Source: Kitasatospora setae KM-6054 (GTDB taxonomy: Bacteria; Actinomycetota; Actinomycetes; Streptomycetales; Streptomycetaceae). Taken from it: DNA of 64,000 bases. Below, one piece after another: positions 8,835-17,600 of the stretch (positions are counted from its first letter, which is position 1; every line of letters begins with the position of its first letter). The position numbers and the translations under genes are program-made. The notes under the pieces are model-generated. The model did not search any database. It had not been told where the DNA came from and saw only the letters and a list, made by a program, of their open reading frames with translations. The stretch lies in contig NC_016109.1 of NCBI RefSeq assembly GCF_000269985.1, positions 7,839,001-7,903,000 of the forward strand, in the 5' to 3' direction.

Positions 8835-10307
8835 ATGCAATCCCGACGCGACCAGGTGCAGGCCCACCTGTTCGTGATGGGCCGGGTCGCCGCCGGCGTG
8901 CTGCGGGCCGAGCCGGACGCGCCGGACACCCCGGTCGGGCGGACCAACCGGGGGGCGGTGCTCGGGCTGGCCGTCGCGCTGGTGATCGGCGCGGGGGCCG
9001 GCGTCTACGGGATGGTCAAGCCGGGCGGGGCGACCGGGTGGAAGAAACCCGGGACGCTGGTGGTGGTGAAGGAGACCGGCGCCCGCTACCTGTACGCCGG
9101 CGACCTGCTGCACCCCGTGCTGAACGAGGCCAGCGCCCGACTGCTGGCGGGCGGACAGCTGACGGTCGTCCAGGTCGCCGCCCACTCGCTGGACGGCACC
9201 GGCCGGGGCACCCCGGTCGGCATCGTCGGCGCGCCGGACGGACTGCCCGCCCCGGCCGACGTCGGCCCGGCCGACTGGCTGGTGTGCAGCGTGCAGACGG
9301 CGGCCGCGGGCCAGGGGAGCGGTACGGGCGCGGCGAAGGCCGCCCCGCAGCTGTCGGTCAGCGTCGGCACCCGGCAGCCCGGCCGGGACGCGGGGGAGCA
9401 GGCCGTCCTGGTCGCCGCCCCCGACGGCGCCCAGCACCTGCTCTGGCACGGCCGCCGGTACGCGCTCGGCGGCGCCGCGCGCGCCCTCGGCTACCCGGCC
9501 GCCGACCCCGTCCCGGTCCCCGCCGCGTTCCTCGGCGCGTTCCCGGCCGGCCCCGACCTGCGCGCCCCCGAGGTGCCGGGACGGGGCGGGGCCGGACCGG
9601 CGCTGGCCGGGCAGCCGACCCGGATCGGGCAGCTGTTCGCCGGCACCGGCACCGAGCGCTACCTGCTGACCCAGGGCGGCCTCGTCCCGCTGACCGAGAC
9701 CCAACTCGCCCTGCTCCAGGGCGATCCGCGCACCCAGCAGGACGCCTACGGCGGCGGCCGGGTCGCCCTCGCCCCGGTCGGCGCCGCCGACCTCGCCGCG
9801 CACTCCGCGCCCGCCGCCGGCCCCTTCGACCCGGCCGGCCTGCCCGACCGCCCCCCGGCGCTGCTGCGCCCCGCCGCCGACCGGGCGCTGTGCGCGGCGC
9901 TGCACCCCGGCACCGGCACCGGACCGGACGAGGGCGCGCTGACGCTCACCGTGCCGGACGCCGTCGCGGTGCTCGGCCTGCCGCCCGCGTCGCAGCCGGG
10001 CGTGCTGCCGTCCTGCGCGCCCGCCGACCGGATCGCGGTGCGGCCCGGCGCGGGCGCGCTGGTGCGGGCGCTGTCCGGCGGCGGCTACGGCTCGACGCTG
10101 TACCTGGTCACCGACGGCGGCGTGAAGTACCCGCTGGCCTCGGCCGCCGCCGCCGAGCGCCTCGGCTACGGCAAGGCCGCGCCCGCCGCCGTCCCCGGCC
10201 GGGTGCTGTCGCTGCTGCCGACCGGCCCCAGCCTGGACCCGGCCGCGCTGGCGGCGGCCGGCGTCGTCCCGCCGGCGGCCGCGGCGGAGGGCCGCTGCAC
10301 CCGGTGA
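8835..10307 (+). CDS. eccB: Type VII secretion protein EccB
   Basis: A 490-residue bitopic protein. It begins MQSRRDQVQAHLFVMGRV, the conserved cytosolic start of EccB, followed by one membrane helix at about residues 41-62 (GAVLGLAVALVIGAGAGVYG). A long extracytoplasmic domain has repeated strands such as VVVKETGARYLY and YLLTQGGLVPLT. Two cysteines near the C-terminus (LPSCAPADR and EGRCTR) probably form a disulfide. It scaffolds the membrane complex in the cell wall space. AGGAGG at 8821-8826 lies 8 nt from the ATG. It is in the same operon direction as eccD. Length matches the family. Confidence 0.95.
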   Translation: MQSRRDQVQAHLFVMGRVAAGVLRAEPDAPDTPVGRTNRGAVLGLAVALVIGAGAGVYGMVKPGGATGWKKPGTLVVVKETGARYLYAGDLLHPVLNEASARLLAGGQLTVVQVAAHSLDGTGRGTPVGIVGAPDGLPAPADVGPADWLVCSVQTAAAGQGSGTGAAKAAPQLSVSVGTRQPGRDAGEQAVLVAAPDGAQHLLWHGRRYALGGAARALGYPAADPVPVPAAFLGAFPAGPDLRAPEVPGRGGAGPALAGQPTRIGQLFAGTGTERYLLTQGGLVPLTETQLALLQGDPRTQQDAYGGGRVALAPVGAADLAAHSAPAAGPFDPAGLPDRPPALLRPAADRALCAALHPGTGTGPDEGALTLTVPDAVAVLGLPPASQPGVLPSCAPADRIAVRPGAGALVRALSGGGYGSTLYLVTDGGVKYPLASAAAAERLGYGKAAPAAVPGRVLSLLPTGPSLDPAALAAAGVVPPAAAAEGRCTR

Positions 10308-10362
10308 ACCGCCGGGCGGGGAAGCCCCGTTCACCCTGGCGGGCCGTGTCCGAGCACGGCCC
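10302..10362. terminator. Compound hairpins after eccB
   Basis: GGTGAAC (10302-10308) pairs with GTTCACC (10330-10336) around an inner CGGGG/CCCCG stem. A second hairpin, GGGCCGTG (10341-10348) with CACGGCCC (10355-10362), follows at once. They sit between eccB and the first Esx-like gene. They could partly stop transcription or protect the Esx message, which would let cargo and machine be made in different amounts. Confidence 0.5.
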
Positions 10363-10419
10363 CGCGACACGCCTCGCCGTCCGTTCCCGGCCGGCGCCAC
10401 GCGAGGAGGGACAGCGCAC

Positions 10420-10773
10420 GTGAGCACGCCCACGTTCAAGAACACCGATGCCGCGATCGACCAGGCGATCGGCTGGGTGCAGGGCCAGTACCAGACGATG
10501 GAACACATCCGGCAGCACATCGACGGCATCACCGACGCCGTCCGGGACAGCTTCAAGGGCGCGGCCAGCGCGGTCTACCAGAGCAAGATGGCGGAGTGGG
10601 CCGCCGAGTACGCCAACGTCACCCGGGCCTACCAGGAATTCGAGGACAAACTGGCCGCCGGCAAGAGCCAGTTGGGCAACGCGGGCGACCACACGGTGAA
10701 GCTCGCCTACGGCATGGGCGGTGGCGGCGGCACGCTGCCCGGCTACATCGAGGGCGTGCTCAACCCGCAGTAG
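10420..10773 (+). CDS. Esx-like (WXG100-type) small protein 1
   Basis: A 117-residue, mostly helical protein in the position of an Esx substrate gene. Two amphipathic helices flank a turn, as in WXG100 proteins, but the turn reads SFKGAAS, so Trp is replaced by Phe at residue 45. YQEFE at residues 71-75 matches the YxxxD/E export signal pattern. A short Gly-rich stretch and a helix make the C-terminus. GTG 10420 has GAGGAGGG 9 nt upstream. The next Esx-like gene follows after 77 bp, so the two may form the usual heterodimer. Assignment rests on length, helix pattern and location. Confidence 0.8.
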   Translation: MSTPTFKNTDAAIDQAIGWVQGQYQTMEHIRQHIDGITDAVRDSFKGAASAVYQSKMAEWAAEYANVTRAYQEFEDKLAAGKSQLGNAGDHTVKLAYGMGGGGGTLPGYIEGVLNPQ

Positions 10774-10850
10774 CAGCCGCCCCGGCACCCCGCACCCCCG
10801 TACCCCCGTACGCCCGCACTCCCGCACCCCGACACCGAAAGGGCCCGATC

Positions 10851-11156
10851 ATGAGCGGCGACCTCGAACTCCACTACGCCAACCTCGACTCGGCGATCGA
10901 CGACCTCGCGGCCAGCTTCCGGCAGATGGTCGAGCAGAACGAGGAGACCATGAGCAAGCTGAAGCAGGTCCTCGGCACCGAGCTGATCGGCCAGTTCTCC
11001 GGCGCGGCCGACGCCTTCTCGCTCCAGCTGAGCGGCGCCGACACCCGGATGTCGACGAAGATCGAGGAGGCGAAGACCGTCCTCGGCGAGATGCGCGACA
11101 CCATCCGCGACGCGGACATGCTCGCCAGCACCCACTTCGACCACACCAGGGGCTGA
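10851..11156 (+). CDS. Esx-like (WXG100-type) small protein 2
   Basis: A 101-residue helical protein beginning MSGDLELHYANLDSAIDDLA, a heptad-rich helix as in Esx/WXG100 proteins. The central turn reads QFSGAAD: F49-S-G51 replaces Trp-X-Gly. The second helix (RMSTKIEEAKTVLGEMRDTI) carries coiled-coil heptads. No clear YxxxD/E lies at the C-terminus, which ends HFDHTRG. That fits the partner without the export signal. It probably pairs with the preceding Esx-like protein. ATG 10851 has GAAAGGG upstream. The following gene starts 5 bp after its stop. Confidence 0.8.
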   Translation: MSGDLELHYANLDSAIDDLAASFRQMVEQNEETMSKLKQVLGTELIGQFSGAADAFSLQLSGADTRMSTKIEEAKTVLGEMRDTIRDADMLASTHFDHTRG

Positions 11157-11161
11157 CCCCG

Positions 11162-11629
11162 GTGGCGAAGAACGAGGACGACCCGGACGGCACCCACGAG
11201 GGCGGCGGCAAGGGCGGAGTCAAGATCACCGAGGGGTACCTGGCCGACTTCGCCGAGCAGAAGCTCGCCTGGCTGATCCACGACTTCGACTTCTCCGAGC
11301 CGCGCCTCACCGTCCGGAACTACACCGGCACCGGCAAGGAGGGCGGCGGTGTCAACCACCTGCTGGCCGGGACCAGCGTGGGCAACAACACCTCTCCCGG
11401 CAGCCTGATCACCGCCCTGGGCACCTACGCGGGCGCCCTGGACGCCTACTTCAAGGAGCTCTCGCGCCAGGCGATCGCGCTCCGCGAAGACCTCAAGCAC
11501 GCCTCCCGGGCGCTCGGGGACGGCCACGACGGCGCGCTCACCGCCGCCCAGCTGATGTGGCTGATCGACGACGTCCTCAAGGGCGGCGGGACGGGCGGCG
11601 GGGCGGGCGGAGGCACCGGCCCCCACTGA
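11162..11629 (+). CDS. Type VII locus hypothetical protein
   Basis: A 155-residue protein not recognised as a named family. It starts with an acidic/Gly-rich stretch, has a mixed region (FDFSEPRLTVRNYTGTG), then two long helices (LITALGTYAGALDAYFKELS and a following AIALREDLKHASRALGDG), and ends in a Gly/Thr-rich tail. The helical pair could be an Esx-type fold, but no WXG motif is present. GTG 11162 lies 5 bp after the previous stop, so it is almost certainly co-translated with the Esx-like pair. It may be cargo or a cargo chaperone of the secretion system. Confidence 0.7.
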   Translation: MAKNEDDPDGTHEGGGKGGVKITEGYLADFAEQKLAWLIHDFDFSEPRLTVRNYTGTGKEGGGVNHLLAGTSVGNNTSPGSLITALGTYAGALDAYFKELSRQAIALREDLKHASRALGDGHDGALTAAQLMWLIDDVLKGGGTGGGAGGGTGPH

Positions 11630-11640
11630 CCCCGCGCCGC

Positions 11641-11678
11641 CGGGCCGGCCCCGCCCGCCCCGCGCCGGGGCCGGCCCG
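11641..11678. terminator. 12-bp stem hairpin before the PPE-like gene
   Basis: CGGGCCGGCCCC at 11641-11652 pairs perfectly with 11667-11678 around a 14-nt loop. It lies just after the stop at 11627-11629. It may separate the small-protein message from the next gene. Downstream, up to 11735, are short GTAC and CACCG repeats. Confidence 0.5.
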
Positions 11679-11751
11679 CACGAGTACGTACGTACGCACA
11701 CCGCACCGCACACCGCACCGCACCGCACCACCGAACGAGGAGGGAACCGCC

Positions 11752-13758
11752 GTGGCCGCGTGGGAGGACGTCCTGTCCATGCTCGCACCGTCGCAGTTCA
11801 CCGCACGGGACGGCCGGTCCGCCGTCACGGACCCGAAGGTCGAGTGGGTCGGCGGCCACAACGTCGAGATCACCAGCGGCTTCAAGGGCGCCGACGTCGC
11901 CGGCCAGGCGTTCGACCGCTGGTTCTCGTGGAACTTCACCTACCAGTCCGACAACACGACCCAGCACGGCAGCGTGGCCGTCGGCGTGATCCTCAACTGG
12001 GGGGAGTTCAACCCGGCTACCAACCCGTTCGGCAAGTTCCTGCGCGACGCGCCCCGGGTGCTCTACCCCCTGCTGAACACCAAGGCCAACGACCGGGTCA
12101 GCGTCGCCAGCTTCGAGGACGCGGCGCGGATGCTGGAGCGCGCCAGCTGGTTCCTGGACGGCTGGATCCCGGTCACCCGCAAGTGGGCCGCCGACGTGGA
12201 CAGCGTCGGCAGCGACTGGCAGGGCAGCGCCGCCGGGTCGTTCGCGGCGGTCCTCACCGGCTACGCCTGGGAGCTGGAGGACCTGCGCGACAAGCTCGTC
12301 GACGTCGACGTGGCGGGCGCGCTGCGGACGGCCGGCCGGACCCTGGAGGCCCAGCTCCAGCCGCTGGTGGACGCCTGGGAGAACTGGCTGAAGAGCCCGG
12401 AGAGCAGCCCGGTGACCTCCCTCGCCAAGGCGCTCGCCGAAGGGCTGTCCGGCGCCCAGGTGCACCTGACGTTCGGGACCGAGGGCGGCGGCGGCGACTT
12501 CTGGGAGAACCAGGGCGGCAAGCCGGCCACCGCGGTCGGCGGCGAGCCCGGGGCGGCCTCCGGCTTCAGCGTCAGCTTCTCCGGCGCGAAGTTCGGCGAC
12601 CCCAAGCAGGCCGACTTCTGGGCCGCGGTCGGGGAACGGGCCAAGGCCATCTGGGAGGCCGACATGCTGCTGCTCGACACGGCGGCGAACACCGCGATGA
12701 AGAACATCGAGTACTACTACAACATCGCCGGCACCCTGATGGACAACCACGGCCTCGGCCAGGCCGGCCTGCACCTGCCGATGAGCACACCCCCCAGCAC
12801 CGGTCCGGGCAGCGGCGACCCCGACCCCGGCAAGGGCGGCGGCGACGGCACCGGCACCAAGGACCTCAACCTCGACGGCGGCGGCAGCGGCGGCACGGGC
12901 GGCGGCAGCGGCCTCAACCTCGACGGCGGCGGCACCGGCGGCGGGCCCGGTAGCGGCGGCATCGACCTCACCGGCGGCGGCGGCGGGACGGGCGGCGGCG
13001 GGACGGGCGGCACCGGCACCGGCGGCCTCCCGAACCTGATCGGCGGCGGTACCGGCGGCACCGACCTCACCGGCGGGACGGGCGGCACCGGCGGCAGCAC
13101 CAAGCCCGTCACCCTGCCCCCCGGCTCCCGGATCACCGACGACGGCCGGATCGTCGACGCCAACGGCAAGCCCGTGCTGGACGCCAACGGCAACCCGATG
13201 CTGGCCGGCAAGGACTACACCATCGGCCCCGACGGCACCCTGCGCGACGCCAAGGGCACCCCCGTCCCGCAGTACCGGCAGCTGCTCACCGACAGCTACG
13301 CCGCCGACTCCGGCGAGGGCCTGCTCGCCCCGAACCGGTTCTCCGGCGGCGGCTTCACCTACCACACCGGCACCCTGTCCGGCGGCCCCACCGGCTCCGG
13401 CGGCACCGGGCTCGGCGGGCTGCCCGGCCTGGTCGGCACCGGAGGCGGCCTCAGCGCCCGCGCCCTCGCCGCCGGCGCCGACCCGACCGCGGTCAAGGTC
13501 GCCGCCGAACAGGCCAACGCCGAACGGATCGCCGCCCAGAAGGCCGCCGCGGCCGCCGCCGAGGAACAGGCCCTGCTGACCGGCCGGCAGACCGCCACCA
13601 GCTCCTCCGGCATGCCGCCGATGATGCCCCCCGGCGGCGGCGTCGGCGCCGGGGGCGCCCCGGGCGAGAAGGACCGCCGGCGCACCACCTGGCTGGCCGA
13701 GGACGAAGAGGTCTGGGGCACCGAGACCGGAGCCGTGCACGGCGTCATCGGACGCTGA
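11752..13758 (+). CDS. PPE/WXG-like secreted protein (AAWKG-type)
   Basis: A 668-residue protein starting VAAWEDVLSML. Its N-terminal 350 residues are mostly helical and contain a true WXG turn, DWQGSAAGS, with W156. The centre (about residues 350-460, DNA 12840-13110) is almost pure Gly/Thr/Ser. A short beta-like segment (GRIVDANGKPVLDANG) follows. The C-terminus ends with TTWLAEDEEVWGT, the Trp/Glu/Asp motif common at the end of actinobacterial type VII cargo proteins. The arrangement resembles mycobacterial PPE proteins and the Streptomyces AAWKG family. GTG 11752 has GAGGAGGG 7 nt upstream. Likely secreted cargo; biochemical role unknown. Confidence 0.8.
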   Translation: MAAWEDVLSMLAPSQFTARDGRSAVTDPKVEWVGGHNVEITSGFKGADVAGQAFDRWFSWNFTYQSDNTTQHGSVAVGVILNWGEFNPATNPFGKFLRDAPRVLYPLLNTKANDRVSVASFEDAARMLERASWFLDGWIPVTRKWAADVDSVGSDWQGSAAGSFAAVLTGYAWELEDLRDKLVDVDVAGALRTAGRTLEAQLQPLVDAWENWLKSPESSPVTSLAKALAEGLSGAQVHLTFGTEGGGGDFWENQGGKPATAVGGEPGAASGFSVSFSGAKFGDPKQADFWAAVGERAKAIWEADMLLLDTAANTAMKNIEYYYNIAGTLMDNHGLGQAGLHLPMSTPPSTGPGSGDPDPGKGGGDGTGTKDLNLDGGGSGGTGGGSGLNLDGGGTGGGPGSGGIDLTGGGGGTGGGGTGGTGTGGLPNLIGGGTGGTDLTGGTGGTGGSTKPVTLPPGSRITDDGRIVDANGKPVLDANGNPMLAGKDYTIGPDGTLRDAKGTPVPQYRQLLTDSYAADSGEGLLAPNRFSGGGFTYHTGTLSGGPTGSGGTGLGGLPGLVGTGGGLSARALAAGADPTAVKVAAEQANAERIAAQKAAAAAAEEQALLTGRQTATSSSGMPPMMPPGGGVGAGGAPGEKDRRRTTWLAEDEEVWGTETGAVHGVIGR

Positions 13759-13800
13759 CCCGCCGCCGGCGACCCACCCCCCGTAACGGAAAGGACCGAC

Positions 13801-14241
13801 GTGAGCAACCCGTTCGCCGAGCAGATCGCCCTCGCCATGGAGGAGATGCGGGCCGAACTCGCCAAGGCCGAGGCCGTCCAGCGCGAGCTCGACGACCTCA
13901 CCGCCTCCGCCACCACCAAGGACCGGATGGCCACCGCCAAGGTCGGCTCGCAGGGCCAGGTCGTCTCGCTGACCTTCCACACCGACGCCTACCGGTCGAT
14001 GGCGCCCGCCGAGCTCGGCAAGGTCCTCGCCGACGTCCTCAACGAGGCCCGCGCCACCGTCGGCGAGCAGATCGCCGCCCGGATCGGCCGGTTCGACGGC
14101 CTCGGCGAGACCCTGCGGCTGTCGATGACCGGCGGCACCGAACTCGACGACGTCCTCGCCCCGCTGTACGCGATGCGCCCCGGCGGCGAGAACGGCCCCC
14201 GGACGCGCGGCGCCGACCGGCAGGAGGAGTTCCGTGGCTGA
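13801..14241 (+). CDS. YbaB/EbfC-family protein
   Basis: A 146-residue protein with the YbaB fold pattern: an N-terminal helix (FAEQIALAMEEMRAELAKAE), a central three-strand part with TAKVGSQGQVVSLTF, and a C-terminal helix (LADVLNEARATVGEQIAARI). YbaB-type proteins occur in ESX loci, where EspL is the known mycobacterial example, and are thought to bind DNA or to stabilise cargo. GTG 13801 follows GGAAAGGA. Its stop codon lies inside the next gene (8-bp overlap), so it is coupled to the EspC-like protein. A chaperone or regulatory role is inferred from context. Confidence 0.82.
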   Translation: MSNPFAEQIALAMEEMRAELAKAEAVQRELDDLTASATTKDRMATAKVGSQGQVVSLTFHTDAYRSMAPAELGKVLADVLNEARATVGEQIAARIGRFDGLGETLRLSMTGGTELDDVLAPLYAMRPGGENGPRTRGADRQEEFRG

Positions 14242-14551
14242 ACCGGGCAGCACCTCCAAGGGCTCGGGCCTGAAGGGCAGCTTCGCCGAGTTCGACAAGC
14301 TGCACGAGCTGGTCGGCGAGGTGAACGCCAACCTCGACGTGATCAACCGGGGCAACCTGCACGTCGGCGGCGACGACGAGATCGGCAAGCAGTACCACCA
14401 GCAGGTCGACGAGGGCACGCAGATCCTCACCGAACTGGTCACCCGGATCCAGACCAGCATGGGCCGGTTCTACGAGGGCGGCGCCACCTACTCCGACGCG
14501 CTCGACCGCGCCGACGAGGACGGCACCAAGACGATCAACTCCAAGCTCTGA
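14234..14551 (+). CDS. EspC-like type VII substrate
   Basis: A 105-residue helical protein. The core GGDDEIGKQYHQQVDEGTQI, followed by a long helix and GGATYSDALDRADED, resembles the T7SS EspC family pattern (Gly-Asp, Gly, aromatic, long helix, final YxxxD). YSDALD provides a YxxxD export signal. GTG 14234 overlaps the end of the YbaB-like gene by 8 bp. It lies directly before the giant effector gene, so it may pair with that protein as a secretion partner. No WXG turn is present. Family assignment is by pattern only. Confidence 0.7.
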   Translation: MAEPGSTSKGSGLKGSFAEFDKLHELVGEVNANLDVINRGNLHVGGDDEIGKQYHQQVDEGTQILTELVTRIQTSMGRFYEGGATYSDALDRADEDGTKTINSKL

Positions 14552-14655
14552 CCGACCCGGCCCGGCCCCCGGCCAGGCCCCCCCGGCCAGCCCCGTCCGG
14601 CCAGGCCCGGACCCCCCGACGGCGAGCGACGCGTACCCAGGCGAGGACGGTTCCC

Positions 14656-17600
14656 GTGTCCCACTCCTCCATCGAGGTCAACGCCTCGACGGCGGCCTTC
14701 TTCAGCGCGATCACCGGCATGCCCTGGCCGAAGATCCGCGAGGGGGAGCTGCGCGACGTCCGGGACGCCTACGAGCGCTTCGCCGAGGAGATGCCCGAAC
14801 TCCGCGAGCAGATCGCCAAGGTCGCCGTCGCCTGCCTGCGCCAGGGCGAGGGCGCGACCATGAAGGCGTTCTCGGAGGAGCTGAAGTCCTTCATCGGCGG
14901 CACCGGCGGCGACGACTACGTCACGGCCGCCGGCGCCACCGCGAAGAAGCTCGCCGACTGCGCGGCCGACGTCGCCAACGCCGTCGAGTACACCAAGTGG
15001 ATGGCCATCGCCCAACTCGTCCAACTGCTGGTCGAGATCGCGCTGGCGATCTTCTGGGCGCCGTTCAGCTTCGGCGCCAGCCTCTCCGGGCTGGTGCTGC
15101 GCAAGCTGCTCACCAAGGTCGCCCTCCAGGCCCTGATGAAGTACCTGCTCAAGACCATCCTGATGCACACCTTCGCCGGCCTGGTCGGCGGCCTGCTGAT
15201 GGACGGCATCATCCAGGGCATCCAGATCGGCCAGGGCAACCGCAAGGAGGTCGACAAGGAGTACACCAAGCAGGCCGCCCTGTTCGGCGTCATCGGCGGC
15301 GTGCTGGGCGGCCCGCTCGAACTGCTCGGCCTCGGCCTCGGCAAGCTGCTGGGCCGGCTGATCGGCAAGAGCGGCGGCAAACTGCTCGCCGACCGGCTCA
15401 GCGACTACCTGGTGCACGGCGACCTCCAGGGCCTCAAGGGCCTGCTGAAGGCGGCGAAGGAGGCCGCCGAGAAGGAGGGCCGGACCGGCTCGACCGGCCT
15501 GCTGGGCAAGGAGCTGCTCGCCAAGTCCGAGAAGGAGCTCGCCGGGATGGCCTTCACCAAGAAGGAGGCCAAGGCGCTCGCCCGCGACCTCGGCAGCCTG
15601 CTGGAGGCCGCCACCGAGCAACTCCAGAACGGCTTCGGGAAGGTCGGCAGGGGCACCCTCGCCGAGATCTTCGAGAAGGACATGGGGACGATCTTCGCCA
15701 AGCACCTCGGCGACTCGCTCGGCGGCAAGGAGGCGGCCCGGGCACTCGGCCGCGAGTTCGGCGAGGCGTTCACCCGCAACTGGCTGAGCGGCGTCGAACG
15801 GGCCGCCCTCAAGGACGGGTTGGGCGCCGTCGCCAAGGACGTCGCGGGCGCCGCGGCCGGGGCCGGGGCCAAGGACGCCGCCGGTGCCGGAGCCGGGGCC
15901 GTCGCCAAGGACGTCGCGGGCGCCGCGGCCGGGGCCGGGGCCAAGGACGCCGCCGGTGCCGGAGCCGGGGCCGTCGCCAAGGACGTCGCGGGCGCCGCGG
16001 CCGGGGCCGCCCCGGGCGGCGGGCTCAGGACCGCGCTCGGCGACGTCCTGAAGGGCGTCGACCCCAAGGTGCCCGGCCTCTCCGCCCGGCACGTCGAGAT
16101 GCTCTCCACCCACCTGCCCGACCTGGCCGAGGGCATCACCGGCGGCAACCGGGCCTACCACCTCGGCCTCGCCCTCGGCGGCTACCTGCAGAGCGGCGCC
16201 CAGAACGTCCTCAGCGAGGGCTTCTACAACCTGATCTTCGGCGAGGACCACGAGTTCAGCGTCAGCGCGGGCAGCTTCCTCGGCGGCGTGCTCACCGGGG
16301 CGATGGGCCACGTCCTGCACCTCGGCGCCCACCCCGTGATGGCCCGCTACCAGCAGTGGGTCCACGACAAGCAGTACGAGGCGGTCGCCGAGGGGGCCTC
16401 CGAGTACTTCCCGCTGCACCACCCGATCAGCTTCGCCGCCCTCGCCAGCCTCGCCTCCGGCAAGATCGTGCCGTTCCCGGTGCCCCGGATGGGCCACCCC
16501 GGCTCGTACGAGGTCGCCAAGCTGCGCCACGGCACCCTGGACGACCTCGCCGACGCGGTCGGCCACGCCTCCGGGAAGCCGGTCACGTCGCCCCCGGCCG
16601 ACTCCGAGGTCGCCGAGCTGATCCAGTCGCTGCTCGACCACGTCGACCTCCTGGAGGGCGACCACCCCGGCGGCACCGAACCGGTCGTCAAGGTCCCGAC
16701 CGAGAGCGCCGAGCACCTGGACGAACCCGGCGGGAACGTGCCGAAGCCACCGGCCGGGCAGCCGCCCACCCGGTCCCGGGACGAGGACCTGACGACCAGC
16801 ACGCACACGAGCACGAGCACGAGTACGAGCACGGGCGGCGCGGCCGGGGAGACTCCGCCGCCGCCTCCGCCGAAGGCACCGAAGGCGCCCACCCAGAGCC
16901 ACGGGCCGGTCCTGGAGCAGCCGGTCGCCGCGCCGGTCCGGCCCGTCCCGTCCGCGCAGCAGCAACAGCAGCACGTCACCGCGCAGCACCAGCAGGTCGA
17001 GCAGCAACAGCAGCCGTCACCGCAGGCCACGGTCGTGCCGGAGGTGCCCGTCGCCCCGGACGTGCCGTCGGGCCCGCCGCGGGCGGCGTTCGGGGACGCG
17101 GCCTGGCAGCGCCCCCGGCGCGGTCTGCCCGAGGACTGGTCCGACGCCGAGGCCCGGCTGGCCGCGCACCGGATCGCCACCACCGGCGTGCCCGAGCAGG
17201 TCGGCGAGCGGGTCGGCGACCGGCCGCCGCCGCTGGTGTTCCGTGGTGAGCACGCCGGGGTGAAGGTGAACGTCCGGGTCGAGGACGGCCTGATCACCGA
17301 CGTCTGGGGCGAACCCCACCAGCGTCCGCCCCACCCGTCCGGCGGCGGGTCGCCGACCGTGCTCGGCACCCGCGAGATCCGGCCGCCCGCGAACCCGCTC
17401 GCCCGGAGCACCGCCGAACGCCGCCACGAGTCGTTCCAGGCCACCCGGCTGCGCTACCCCGACGGCGACACCGAGACCCTGCTGACCCTGCGGGTGCACC
17501 TCGACACCCGGCACCTCGACCCCGCCGCCCCCGACACCGCCAAGGCCCTCGAAGCGCTCCGGCAGCGCGCCCGGCAGGGCGTCGCCGACACGTACGACCT

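Noticed and set aside
2790..10556. A 2588-codon leftward frame spanning eccC, eccD and eccB
   Set aside because: Its translation is Gly/Arg/Pro-rich low complexity opposite or out of frame with clear EccC, EccD and EccB. Very high GC makes such stop-free shadows common. The same applies to long frames at 11446-14460, 17017-26082 and 36634-39888.
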